The position numbers and the translations under genes were made by a program. A DNA stretch of 26,886 nucleotides from JBDRNO01 sp043811005 (GTDB taxonomy: Bacteria; Bacteroidota; Bacteroidia; NORP154), in the NCBI GenBank assembly GCA_043811005.1, contig JBDRNO010000074.1:1-26886 (forward strand). Reading direction: 5' to 3'. The notes below the pieces were generated by a model. It was not told the DNA's origin, did no database searches, and was given only the letters and a program-made list of their open reading frames with translations. Numbering within the stretch: position 1 is the stretch's first letter; every line of letters begins with the position of its first letter. Positions 17,701-23,619 of this stretch are shown one piece after another.

Positions 17701-20197
17701 GGTCATTTATTCCTAAGGCGTGAATAGGATGAGGCCCTAGTTCAATAAAAGCATCAATACCGGAATCTATTATTTCTGAAATGGCATCGGCAAAATAAAC
17801 TGTTTCCCTTACGTTGCGATACCAGTAATTAGCAACTAAATCTTTACCATCTAATTCCTTGCGGGTTACTGTTGAATAAAAAGGGATCTTGGTTTTTTTC
17901 GGGGATAAACCCTCAAGGGAACTTAGCAGTTCTTCCTTTAGCGGTTCCATGTGATGGCAGTGAAATGGCACATTTACTTGCAGTATGCGATTGAAGATAT
18001 CTTTTTCATCGAGATTTTTTGCCACTTTTTCAATGACATCAGTATCACCTGAGAGGGTGAGCATAGCCGGTCCGTTGACCGCTCCGATAGATATCCGTTC
18101 TTCAAATCCAGCAATTTCTTTATTTGCATCTTCAACAGTTAGACCAACAGCCAGCATTTTCCCTTTATCTGTTGCTTTGAACTGGACGCGGCTGCGATGA
18201 AAAATAATACGAACAGCTTGCTCAAGGGTTAAGGCACCTGAGACATACCCGGCAGCTACTTCACCTATACTATGACCTACAACTGCTGATGGTGTAACAC
18301 CAAAGGTTTTCCACATCTCATAAAGGGCTATTTGAACCGAGAATAATGCAGGTTGAGCAATATTGGTGTCGCTGATACGGGATGTTGCTTCATCTTTTAA
18401 AAGTTCTTCTACTAAAGACCAATCGGCATGTTTGCTGAGCAGCTTATCAATTTTTATTATTGTATTTTTAAAAACGGGTTCGTTTTCAAATAGTTGCCTG
18501 CCCATAGCCCACCACTGAGGTCCTTGACCGGAAAAGACAAATGCAACTTTCCCCTTTTTTTCATCAGCACGTCCAGCAGAAATACTTAAAAGAGCATCCC
18601 CGTTTATAAAGGATTGCAAGTTTTCAGCTAATTCTTTTTTTGATCCGGCAACAACGGTCAAACGATTGTTATGGTGTGTGCGCCTGACTCCGGTAGAGTA
18701 ACAAATATCACTTAAACTCGCTTTGTTTTTTTTGTCATTTAAAAATTCCAGGTATAGTTTTGCGAAATCATTGAGGGCATCAGCGCTGCGTGCGGATACA
18801 GTAAATAGGTGCAAATGTTCTTTATCGTCAGATCCGGGTTTTGATTCATCTATTGGCAATTCCTGTGTAACATTTTTATGTGTTTCACCGGGTAAACCTT
18901 CAAGTACTATATGTACATTTGATCCTCCAAAACCGAAAGAGTTTACCCCACCAAAACAGCTACCATTATGATCAGGCCATTTCTCCAATTTTACTGGCAC
19001 TTTAAGATTTAGATCCTCGAAAGGAATATTGGGGTTAGGGGTATCATAATGTATGTTTGGCGGTATGATCCGGTGCTTTAATGCGAGTGAAATTTTTGTG
19101 AATCCGGCAATACCTGAAGCGGGTTCCAGGTGTCCGATATTGGATTTCACGGAGCCGATATAGCAAATATCATTCCTGTTGGCACCTATCACTTTTCCAA
19201 TGGCATTAGCTTCTATTGGGTCACCAACAAAGGTTCCGGTTCCGTGGGCTTCTACGTACTTAACTTTATGGGGGTTAATACCGGCATCCTCATAAGCTTG
19301 TTTCAACATAGTTATTTGTGCATCAGGGCTGGGTACGGAAATACCTTTGGTCGTTCCGTCCTGGTTGATTGCGGAACCAAGGATAACGGCATAGATAGGG
19401 TTCTTGTCTTTCCTTGCCTGAGTGAGAGGTTTCAGAAAAACGATCCCTGCTCCTTCACTCCGGATATATCCATTGGCTTTAGCGTCAAACGATCTGCAAA
19501 CATTATCGGGAGAAAGAAAACCGCCCTTGCTGAATCCCATCTGGGGTTCGGGTTTTAAAATTGCATTCACACCACCTGCAAAACCGAAGTTAGATTCCCC
19601 GGACCATATACTCCGGCAAGCTAAATGAATAGCATGTAACGAAGAGGAGCAAGCCGTATCAACAGCAATGCTTGGCCCTTTTAAATTGAATGCATAAGAG
19701 ATACGGTTGGATGTGATACATAAAGCTGAACCCAGGTTGGTATGAGCACCAATATTAACCTGTTCAGAAGGGGAATTTAGAATATCTCCATAATCGTGAG
19801 AGGAAATACCGATAAAGACACAAGTACTGGAACCGGAGAGCTCTTCGAGACACACTCCGGCATCTTCTATAGCATTGTAAGTTATTTCGAGTATCATCCG
19901 CTGTTGAGGGTCCATTCGCAATGCTTCTAAGGGTGAAATGCCGAAGAAACCGGCATCGAACTTATCAATATCATTGATAAACCCGCCTTTTTTCACATTG
20001 ATCTTACCTGCTTGATTAAAATCAGGTGCGTACAGAGCTTCAGCATCCCAGCGGTCAGGAGGAATTTCGGTAATGGCATCGGTTTTTTCACATATCATTT
20101 TCCAGAATTCTTCCGGAAAATTTACGTTCCCGGGATACCGGCAGCCGATCCCAATAATTGCTATCGGCTCTTTACTATATTTTAAATTTTTTGCCAA
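11741..20197 (-). CDS. Single-module, fully reducing type I polyketide synthase (KS-AT-DH-cMT-psiKR-ER-KR-ACP-TE)
   Basis: This is a 2818-residue megasynthase. KS spans about 9-435, with C183 in DTACSSS, H318 in EAHGTGT and H356 in KSNIGH. AT spans about 550-850, with S643 in GHSIGE and H746 in VPFHCHHMEP; the Phe before His suggests malonyl-CoA. DH spans about 905-1195, with H946-x3-G-x4-P and D1115 in HPAVLDSCFQ. cMT spans about 1390-1610, with LEIGAGTGG at 1431-1439 and H1509 and E1535 as the likely catalytic pair. A non-catalytic KR half covers about 1620-1830. ER spans about 1855-2175 (LNFRDIM; HAAAGGVGIAAIHIA). KR spans about 2190-2380 (ITGGASGFG; LDD at 2283-2285, B-type; Y2340). ACP spans about 2470-2545 (YGLDSLM, S2506). 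TE spans about 2575-2815 (S2651, D2766, H2794). All core catalytic residues are present. One module with every reducing domain and its own TE suggests an iterative synthase making a saturated, possibly C-methylated acid. The start is a TTG; an in-frame stop lies three codons upstream and the first in-frame ATG is inside the KS. The product is unknown. Confidence 0.95.
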   Translation of the reverse strand: MAKNLKYSKEPIAIIGIGCRYPGNVNFPEEFWKMICEKTDAITEIPPDRWDAEALYAPDFNQAGKINVKKGGFINDIDKFDAGFFGISPLEALRMDPQQRMILEITYNAIEDAGVCLEELSGSSTCVFIGISSHDYGDILNSPSEQVNIGAHTNLGSALCITSNRISYAFNLKGPSIAVDTACSSSLHAIHLACRSIWSGESNFGFAGGVNAILKPEPQMGFSKGGFLSPDNVCRSFDAKANGYIRSEGAGIVFLKPLTQARKDKNPIYAVILGSAINQDGTTKGISVPSPDAQITMLKQAYEDAGINPHKVKYVEAHGTGTFVGDPIEANAIGKVIGANRNDICYIGSVKSNIGHLEPASGIAGFTKISLALKHRIIPPNIHYDTPNPNIPFEDLNLKVPVKLEKWPDHNGSCFGGVNSFGFGGSNVHIVLEGLPGETHKNVTQELPIDESKPGSDDKEHLHLFTVSARSADALNDFAKLYLEFLNDKKNKASLSDICYSTGVRRTHHNNRLTVVAGSKKELAENLQSFINGDALLSISAGRADEKKGKVAFVFSGQGPQWWAMGRQLFENEPVFKNTIIKIDKLLSKHADWSLVEELLKDEATSRISDTNIAQPALFSVQIALYEMWKTFGVTPSAVVGHSIGEVAAGYVSGALTLEQAVRIIFHRSRVQFKATDKGKMLAVGLTVEDANKEIAGFEERISIGAVNGPAMLTLSGDTDVIEKVAKNLDEKDIFNRILQVNVPFHCHHMEPLKEELLSSLEGLSPKKTKIPFYSTVTRKELDGKDLVANYWYRNVRETVYFADAISEIIDSGIDAFIELGPHPIHALGINDLLSLKKKKGLVLHSLRRKKEEKRIFLASVGALHVWGYPLDWNAITGNNHRFVQLPYYPWQKEKYWLETTAGKNMRLGTVVHPHLNRVTISARESNNILWDINLDKRVYPYIADHKVQGPIIFPGAGHVELGISAGLASFGDKFEFLEDINFIKALFLPDDGEPPHIQMDISHDEGNYFIYTKPKNIEADWALCSHGKINHIGDKFKPIKVDLTEIRKRVNIPVPVKKMHDELLESGLYLGPTFKAIKKLWRSKENWESLSEIDVHENTLSEFFRFNLHPAVLDSCFQTVFGIFDERDDVNKKMGVYIPVHIDRIKFYQKPNSYKMYVHGRLREWTDEYALGELWIFNENEELIAEFHGFRSQYLKGSRGEVGSEQDKWFYEYNWILKARTDLELVRNPGEYLPSPTSIKKGVDDTIKEVITRPEQAEYYEQYEPEQYNLTIGYICNSLKEMGLSFKEGTKINVWNLINDFIIVKEHHRLFNHMFDLLKNAGIVKGGDGNFVVVKTPDFRNSKEWMDELNKNLPQFHHESTLLGRCGPEITGVLTGKVDPIQLIFPEDQWDAIVKYYIEGFSFKKYNDIAARSISELLKNISEDQTIRILEIGAGTGGMTQAILPLLPPDRTEYAFTDISHMFMLKAQQRFAKYPFVQYKILDIESDPGEQGFDLNSYDIIIASDVIHATRDLKTSLGNVQKLLASEGILLMLEVTNSPVYLDFIFGMTEGWWLFEDTDIRPNHATMSPDKWKAVFENLGYSEVANYSDFMKNDSSCQNVILARGKKLELSNKTIEESPKLGEADWLVFADSTGVADKIRDKLAALNKQSYIVKCGAGFKKISEFEFEIDPIDQKGVDKLIDLVAEKGKFQGIIYLWGLNSAENDQLTVESIIASEKHSSIMIMNIVRKLNAANYDENPDIWMISSGAQSVGGDPETNRMSQAGLRGVSRVVINEFPIFNSTMVDFSHPVKDDEIDAFIDEILAGDKEDEIAFRGRKRYINKLDRISIENIAQRALKTIPAEGSSYTTNITDYGVLDNLVISETPRQTPGDDEVEVKIKAAALNFRDIMISMGLLSDEAVKGGLFGKTLGLECAGIVSTVGKDVKDVKVGDEVIATAPSCLSGFAIPKACHVVQKPKNISFEEAACLPVTYVTAYFSLIYHCRMQKGEKVLIHAAAGGVGIAAIHIANAVGTEIFATVGSPEKRAYIESIGVKPDHIFNSRTLAFADQIMEFTQGKGVDIVLNSLSGEAIFKSIRCLAPYGRFVEIGKTDIYRNSKLGLRTFGNNLSYFGVDIDRLFKQKEKFGGELFQKAIDFFVENNIPVHPIKLFPISRITDAFQFMAGARHIGKIIISMNGDVQVAPPKEIRFKEDATYFITGGASGFGLAVANWMTTKGARHLVLGSRSGPKTDEEKEIIEKMRAKGVNVMLANGDVSKKEDVNRIINDIKKNMPPLKGIQHAAMVLDDGSIPEITHERYMKVFMPKAIGCWLIHEATKDIDLDHFVLYSSISAIYGNPGQVSYVGASSFLDNFAHFRRSQGLPAMTINWGVLGDVGFVARSGNVGGLLYKQGWKTFTLEQSTDILEQMLLNNPVQRVATDSDWEMIGDFYPHSCETNRFGHLIKEKELTTSSAVGTGSGALKATLLESSPEEQFDVLIFQLRDTFARVLGTTADKVDTTEPVTKYGLDSLMANQIRNWIQSNASVDYSMMRIMKGPTMEEMTRQILEELDGLTLPESVELDRKNEMDKWVIRSKKTEKPRLRLFCLPYFAGGASVFNSWHEYLPDDIEVCAIQYPGREERSNEKPFDDVFELVKAITDVIEPLLTCPIAFYCHSAGAGIGLELARYLRKEKGINLANFIVGAWRAPHMSSPFKFLNAIKDNEVYKEKNIPNIKNHLKSLEIPESVLNNKEVFDEMLPSLRADILLGKRYKYYEDEPLSCPLTAIAGKNDTVFSEEQIKEWEKHTSNDFRFKTINGNHLFCRDNKEELLELLTQELSEVVEA

Positions 20198-20376
20198 AAA
20201 GTGTTAAGAAATTATTGATTAGTTATTAATGTTATTCATAAAAAAAAACCTCATGTATGCCAATTATTAATAGATTTACGAAAGTTTATTTATACAAATC
20301 ATCAGTCTAACTCGTTCTAAAAATCTTAACATTCGTAAAACTTCTAAGAATAAGAATGGATTTTTTACAAAAAAGG

Positions 20377-20411
20377 TTTGACAAAAATAAGAAATAATTT
20401 TATTAGTTTTG
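20377..20411 (+). promoter_or_regulatory. Candidate promoter of the rseC-rnf operon
   Basis: Two overlapping readings are possible just before the rseC-like gene. TTGACA (20378-20383), 17 bases, TATTAG (20401-20406) resembles a general sigma-70 promoter. TAGTTTTG (20404-20411) fits the Bacteroidota -7 box TAnnTTTG exactly, with a TTTG 23 bases upstream, slightly more than the usual spacing. The leader to the GTG start would be very short (about 20 bases). Confidence 0.45.
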
Positions 20412-20435
20412 CGAGAAATTTAAGGCAAATTTTTT

Positions 20436-20858
20436 GTGCAACCTTCTAAATCAATAGAACATACTGGAGTTATTAAGGATATTGAAAAGAATGTTATTAA
20501 GATAAGTATTGTTCCAATCTCAGCATGTTCTGCCTGTTATGCAAAAGGTGTTTGTTCTGTTTCAGATATTGATGATAAAATTATTGAAATTACGAGATTC
20601 AACCAAAATTATTCTATTGGTGAAAAGGTAAATGTTGTTTATGAACAATCATTAGGTTTAAAAGCAGTCTTTTTAGGATACGTTTTACCTTTTTTGGTTG
20701 TTTTTATTACATTAATAATTTCAACATGGATAACTGACAATGAAGCAATTTCAGGTGTTTTAGCATTAGCAATGCTGTTGCCATATTATCTTACTTTACT
20801 CTTTTTCAAAAATCATTTAAAGAAAACGTTTTCATTTAGAATAAAAAAATTACATTAA
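20436..20858 (+). CDS. RseC/MucC-like membrane protein at the head of the rnf operon
   Basis: This 140-residue protein matches the RseC/MucC family (SoxR-reducing system component). It has a short cytoplasmic N-terminal domain with a cysteine motif ACSACYAKGVC (C31, C34, C40), a small strand-rich part to about 70, and two membrane helices at about 74-97 and 103-124. In many bacteria rseC-like genes accompany rnf genes, and the Rnf/Rsx and RseC proteins together keep SoxR reduced in E. coli. Whether that role holds in Bacteroidota is uncertain; a redox role tied to Rnf is a fair inference. The start is a GTG at 20436, with no nearby ATG in frame upstream of the conserved part. It is 49 bases from rnfB and transcribed divergently from the PKS. 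Confidence 0.8.
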   Translation: MQPSKSIEHTGVIKDIEKNVIKISIVPISACSACYAKGVCSVSDIDDKIIEITRFNQNYSIGEKVNVVYEQSLGLKAVFLGYVLPFLVVFITLIISTWITDNEAISGVLALAMLLPYYLTLLFFKNHLKKTFSFRIKKLH

Positions 20859-20907
20859 AAAAAAGGTTTTTCAAAGATTTCCACAAATTAAATTATTATA
20901 AGTTATT

Positions 20908-21785
20908 GTGAGTGCTACTGTTTTATATACAATTATTTCATTATGTGCAACCGGAGTTTTAGCGGCTGTAATTCTTTATTTGGCAGCACAAAAATTTAAA
21001 GTTTTTGAAGACCCGCGCATTGATGATGTAAATGAAGAATTACCAGGTGCAAATTGTGGTGGTTGTGGATACCCAGGATGTAGAAACTTTGCAGAAGCAT
21101 TAGTAAAAGCTGATGACCTGTCGGATTTATTCTGCCCTGTAGGAGGAAATGAGGCAATGGGCTTGGTTGCCAAAATATTAGGGAAGGAGGCAGTTGAAAA
21201 AGAACCGATGGTGGCTGTTGTGAGATGCTCTGGGTCTTTTGAGCATCGTGAAAAAGTTAACATATATGATGGCGCAGCTACCTGCATTATTGTCAATAAT
21301 CTATATAGTGGAGACACAGGTTGCCAGTTCGGTTGTTCTGGATTAGGTGATTGTGTTGAGGTTTGCAAATTTGATGCTATTTATATGGACGAAAAGACAG
21401 GATTGCCTGTTGTTATTGATGATAAATGTACTTCCTGCGGTGCTTGCGTTGATATTTGTCCTAAAAATATTATTGAATTACGGAAAAAAGGGAAAAAAGG
21501 CAGAAGAATTTTTGTCTCTTGTATAAACACGGAAAAGGTGGAATTGCTAAAAAGAGCTGTGCTGTAGCTTGCATCGGTTGCTCAAAATGTGTGAAGGTAT
21601 GTGAAAAATTTGAGGCAATTACAGTGGAAGATTTCCTTGCTTATATTGATTTTGATAAATGTAAGCTTTGCAGAAAATGTGTTGAGGAATGTCCGACAGA
21701 TTCAATTCTTGAGATTAACTTTTCACCGAGAAAAAAGAAAGTTGAAGAAGAAGACAAGGAAAAGGAGTTAGAAATAAGAACATAA
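20908..21785 (+). CDS. rnfB: Rnf complex subunit B (iron-sulfur), frameshifted
   Basis: RnfB is the ferredoxin-side subunit of the Rnf complex. It has an N-terminal membrane helix (about 5-27), the cluster motif GANCGGCGYPGC (C50, C53, C58) with C76, and ferredoxin-type ligands C139, C143, C149, C153 and C174, C177, C180, C184. The reading frame that starts at the GTG (20908) stops at 21567 after ...FVSCINTEKVELLKRAVL. The homologous continuation is in the -1 frame (GGIAKKSCAVACIGCSKC, then CKLCRKCVEECP, to the stop at 21785). Reading ACG GAA AAA GGT GGA instead of the present ACG GAA AAG GTG GAA would restore one protein, so a single A appears to be missing near 21532-21536. Loss of the last two clusters would likely impair the complex. 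A sequencing or assembly error is the simplest explanation; a recent mutation is the alternative. Confidence 0.9.
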
Positions 21786-21812
21786 CTTTGTATATTGATT
21801 AAAAAGATTTTT

Positions 21813-21843
21813 CTCCCGCAAAGCTCGCTAAGAACGCAAAAGT
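21813..21843. repeat. 'cgcaaag' repeat, left arm of an inverted pair
   Basis: This arm begins CTCCCGCAAAGC and is, at 25 of 30 compared positions, the reverse complement of the arm at 22229-22261. The two flank the small HTH gene and a GxxExxY remnant between rnfB and rnfC. Such arrays resemble repeats I associate with GxxExxY genes in several phyla. Confidence 0.65.
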
Positions 21844-21873
21844 TGTAGTGCATTAAAAGAAAAGCAAAAGTAA

Positions 21874-22119
21874 ATGGCAAGTTATAGAACATACAAAGAA
21901 ATAGCAGATGAACTTGGTGTCAGCATTGATACCATTAGACGTAATGTTAGAACTCAAAAAATTGCTCTTAATCTTGAACTGAAAAAACAAAAGACGCCTT
22001 CTAGTAAGGGCGCTCTTGTTGCATGCTTGACCTCTGATGATGCAGAAAAGTTAATACGATTTTATAAGGCGAAAGGAAGTTCAAAATCTGAAATAAAAAA
22101 TTGCATCGGTTCATCATAA
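21874..22119 (+). CDS. Small helix-turn-helix protein, unknown function
   Basis: This 81-residue basic protein has a clear helix-turn-helix at about 6-26: YKEIADELGVSIDTIRRNVR, with the A-x3-G-V-S-x2-T-I-R pattern. The middle is lysine-rich and polar, followed by GALVACLTSDDAEKLIRFYKAKG (about 46-68), possibly one more helix that stabilises the domain. No effector or catalytic part is seen, so it may be a small regulator or the DNA-binding piece of a former larger protein. It sits inside the rnf operon between two inverted 'cgcaaag' arms, and its last codons overlap the remnant of a GxxExxY gene in another frame. That arrangement suggests the gene arrived by insertion or fusion and is not part of Rnf. 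I do not recognise the family. Confidence 0.6.
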   Translation: MASYRTYKEIADELGVSIDTIRRNVRTQKIALNLELKKQKTPSSKGALVACLTSDDAEKLIRFYKAKGSSKSEIKNCIGSS

Positions 22120-22228
22120 AAAGTTACTGACATATCTTAAATTATCGGGTTTAAAATTAGGATTATTAGTAAATTTTAATGTTGAACTAATAAAAGATGG
22201 TATTATAAGAAAAGTAAACAAATTATAA
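22097..22228 (+). pseudogene. GxxExxY (PDDEXK_3-like) protein, C-terminal remnant
   Basis: In the frame ending with the TAA at 22226-22228 the bases encode SVHHKKLLTYLKLSGLKLG followed by LLVNFNVELIKDGIIRKVN. This is very close to the end of GxxExxY proteins (TIGR04256, a PD-(D/E)XK-nuclease-like family) as I know them. A stop (22094-22096) closes the frame upstream and the GxxExxY and catalytic parts are absent, so only about 40 of roughly 125 codons survive. The remnant starts inside the end of the small HTH gene and its stop codon directly abuts the right-hand 'cgcaaag' repeat. It is almost certainly not translated. Confidence 0.75.
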
Positions 22229-22261
22229 TCCTTTGCGCCCTTTGCGGGCTTTGCGGGAGGA
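22229..22261. repeat. 'ctttgcg' repeat, right arm of an inverted pair
   Basis: This is a 33-base run made of units ctttgcg-ccc, tttgcgggc and tttgcggga, inverted relative to the arm at 21813-21843. It begins on the base after the stop codon of the GxxExxY remnant and ends nine bases before the rnfC ATG, so it occupies the rnfC ribosome-binding region. Confidence 0.65.
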
Positions 22262-22269
22262 TAGATACG

Positions 22270-23619
22270 ATGAATTATAAAATGTTAAAAACATTCCCCA
22301 AAGGCGGTATTCATCCAGCAGAGAATAAATATTCTACTGATAAGGTTATTGTAAAGTTACCAATACCAAAAACAGTTTCAATAATATTATCCCAACATTT
22401 TGGTGCACCTGCAAGCCCTGTTGTAGAACGTAACGACAAAGTAAAGGTAGGGCAATTGATTGCAAAAAGTGAGGGGTTTATCTCTGCAAACATTCACTCA
22501 TCAGTTTCAGGAACAGTAGTTAAAATCGGGGAAGTTATGGATAGTAGCGGATATAAACAAAAAGCTGTTGTTATTAATGTTAATGGCGATGAATGGGATG
22601 AAAGTATTGATGTAAGCCCCGATTTAGAAAAGGAAATTAAATTAAGCCCTGAAGAGATAATAAAAAAAGTTCACCAGTCAGGTGTTGTAGGACTTGGTGG
22701 TGCAGCATTTCCTGCATACGTAAAATTATCAGTCCCGAAGGGAAAAAAGGCAGATGTTTTTATTCTTAATGGAGTTGAGTGTGAACCATATCTGACATCA
22801 GACCATCGTTTAATGTTAGAAAAAGGGGAGGAAATATTAATTGGCGTAAGAATAATAATGAAAGCATTGAATGTTAATAATGCCTTAATTGGTATAGAAA
22901 ACAATAAGCAGGATGCAATAAAACATCTTACTGAATTATCGAAAGATTATGAAGGTATTGAGGTTCATTCATTAAAAGTAAAATATCCACAGGGCGCTGA
23001 AAAACAGCTTATTAAAACATTAATTAATCGCGAAGTTCCATCGGGCGGCTTACCTATTGACGTAGGGACAGTTGTGCATAATGTTGGAACAACCTATGCT
23101 ATATACGAAGCAATTCAAAAAAACAAACCATTAATAGAACGAGTTGTAACTGTTACTGGTAAATCACTTAGCAAACCGTCTAATTTTTTAACAAGAATAG
23201 GAACTTCGGTTTCGGAATTAATTGAAGCCGCTGGAGGCTTGCCTGATGATACAGGTAAGATTATCAGTGGTGGTCCTATGATGGGTAAAGCTCTTAACAT
23301 TGCTGATGTCCCTGTAACAAAGGGAACTTCAGGAATTTTAATTTTACCACAGATAGAATCAAAACGAAGAGAAGAAAAAAATTGTATAAGATGTGCAAAA
23401 TGTGTTTCTGTTTGCCCATTGGGTCTTGAACCATATCTATTAATGACATCATCTCAGAAAGCAATGTTTGATATGGCTGAAGAGGAAAAAGTATTAGATT
23501 GTATGGAATGTGGATCATGCAGTTTTATATGCCCTTCAGATCGCCCGTTATTAGATTATATACGATTTGGAAAGACATCAGTAACTAAAATAATAAGATC
23601 GAGAAAAGAGCATGAATAA
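22270..23619 (+). CDS. rnfC: Rnf complex subunit C (NADH/FMN side)
   Basis: RnfC is the NAD-interacting peripheral subunit of the ferredoxin:NAD+ oxidoreductase. The 449-residue protein has a biotinyl-lipoyl-like N-terminal region (to about 110), the Rossmann-like flavin/NADH motif GLGGAAFPAYVKL (141-153), LNGVECEPYLTSDHR (166-180), and two C-terminal 4Fe-4S motifs: CIRCAKCVSVCP (C372, C375, C378, C382) and CMECGSCSFICP (C411, C414, C417, C421). It starts at an ATG just after the right-hand repeat and overlaps rnfD by 8 bases, which argues for translational coupling. It looks intact. The spacing from rnfB is unusually large because of the inserted unit. Confidence 0.96.
   Translation: MNYKMLKTFPKGGIHPAENKYSTDKVIVKLPIPKTVSIILSQHFGAPASPVVERNDKVKVGQLIAKSEGFISANIHSSVSGTVVKIGEVMDSSGYKQKAVVINVNGDEWDESIDVSPDLEKEIKLSPEEIIKKVHQSGVVGLGGAAFPAYVKLSVPKGKKADVFILNGVECEPYLTSDHRLMLEKGEEILIGVRIIMKALNVNNALIGIENNKQDAIKHLTELSKDYEGIEVHSLKVKYPQGAEKQLIKTLINREVPSGGLPIDVGTVVHNVGTTYAIYEAIQKNKPLIERVVTVTGKSLSKPSNFLTRIGTSVSELIEAAGGLPDDTGKIISGGPMMGKALNIADVPVTKGTSGILILPQIESKRREEKNCIRCAKCVSVCPLGLEPYLLMTSSQKAMFDMAEEEKVLDCMECGSCSFICPSDRPLLDYIRFGKTSVTKIIRSRKEHE

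Noticed and set aside
21519..21785. A separate 88-residue ferredoxin gene after rnfB
   Set aside because: It continues the normal RnfB sequence in another frame and has no start of its own beyond a TTG inside rnfB; a frameshift is the better explanation.
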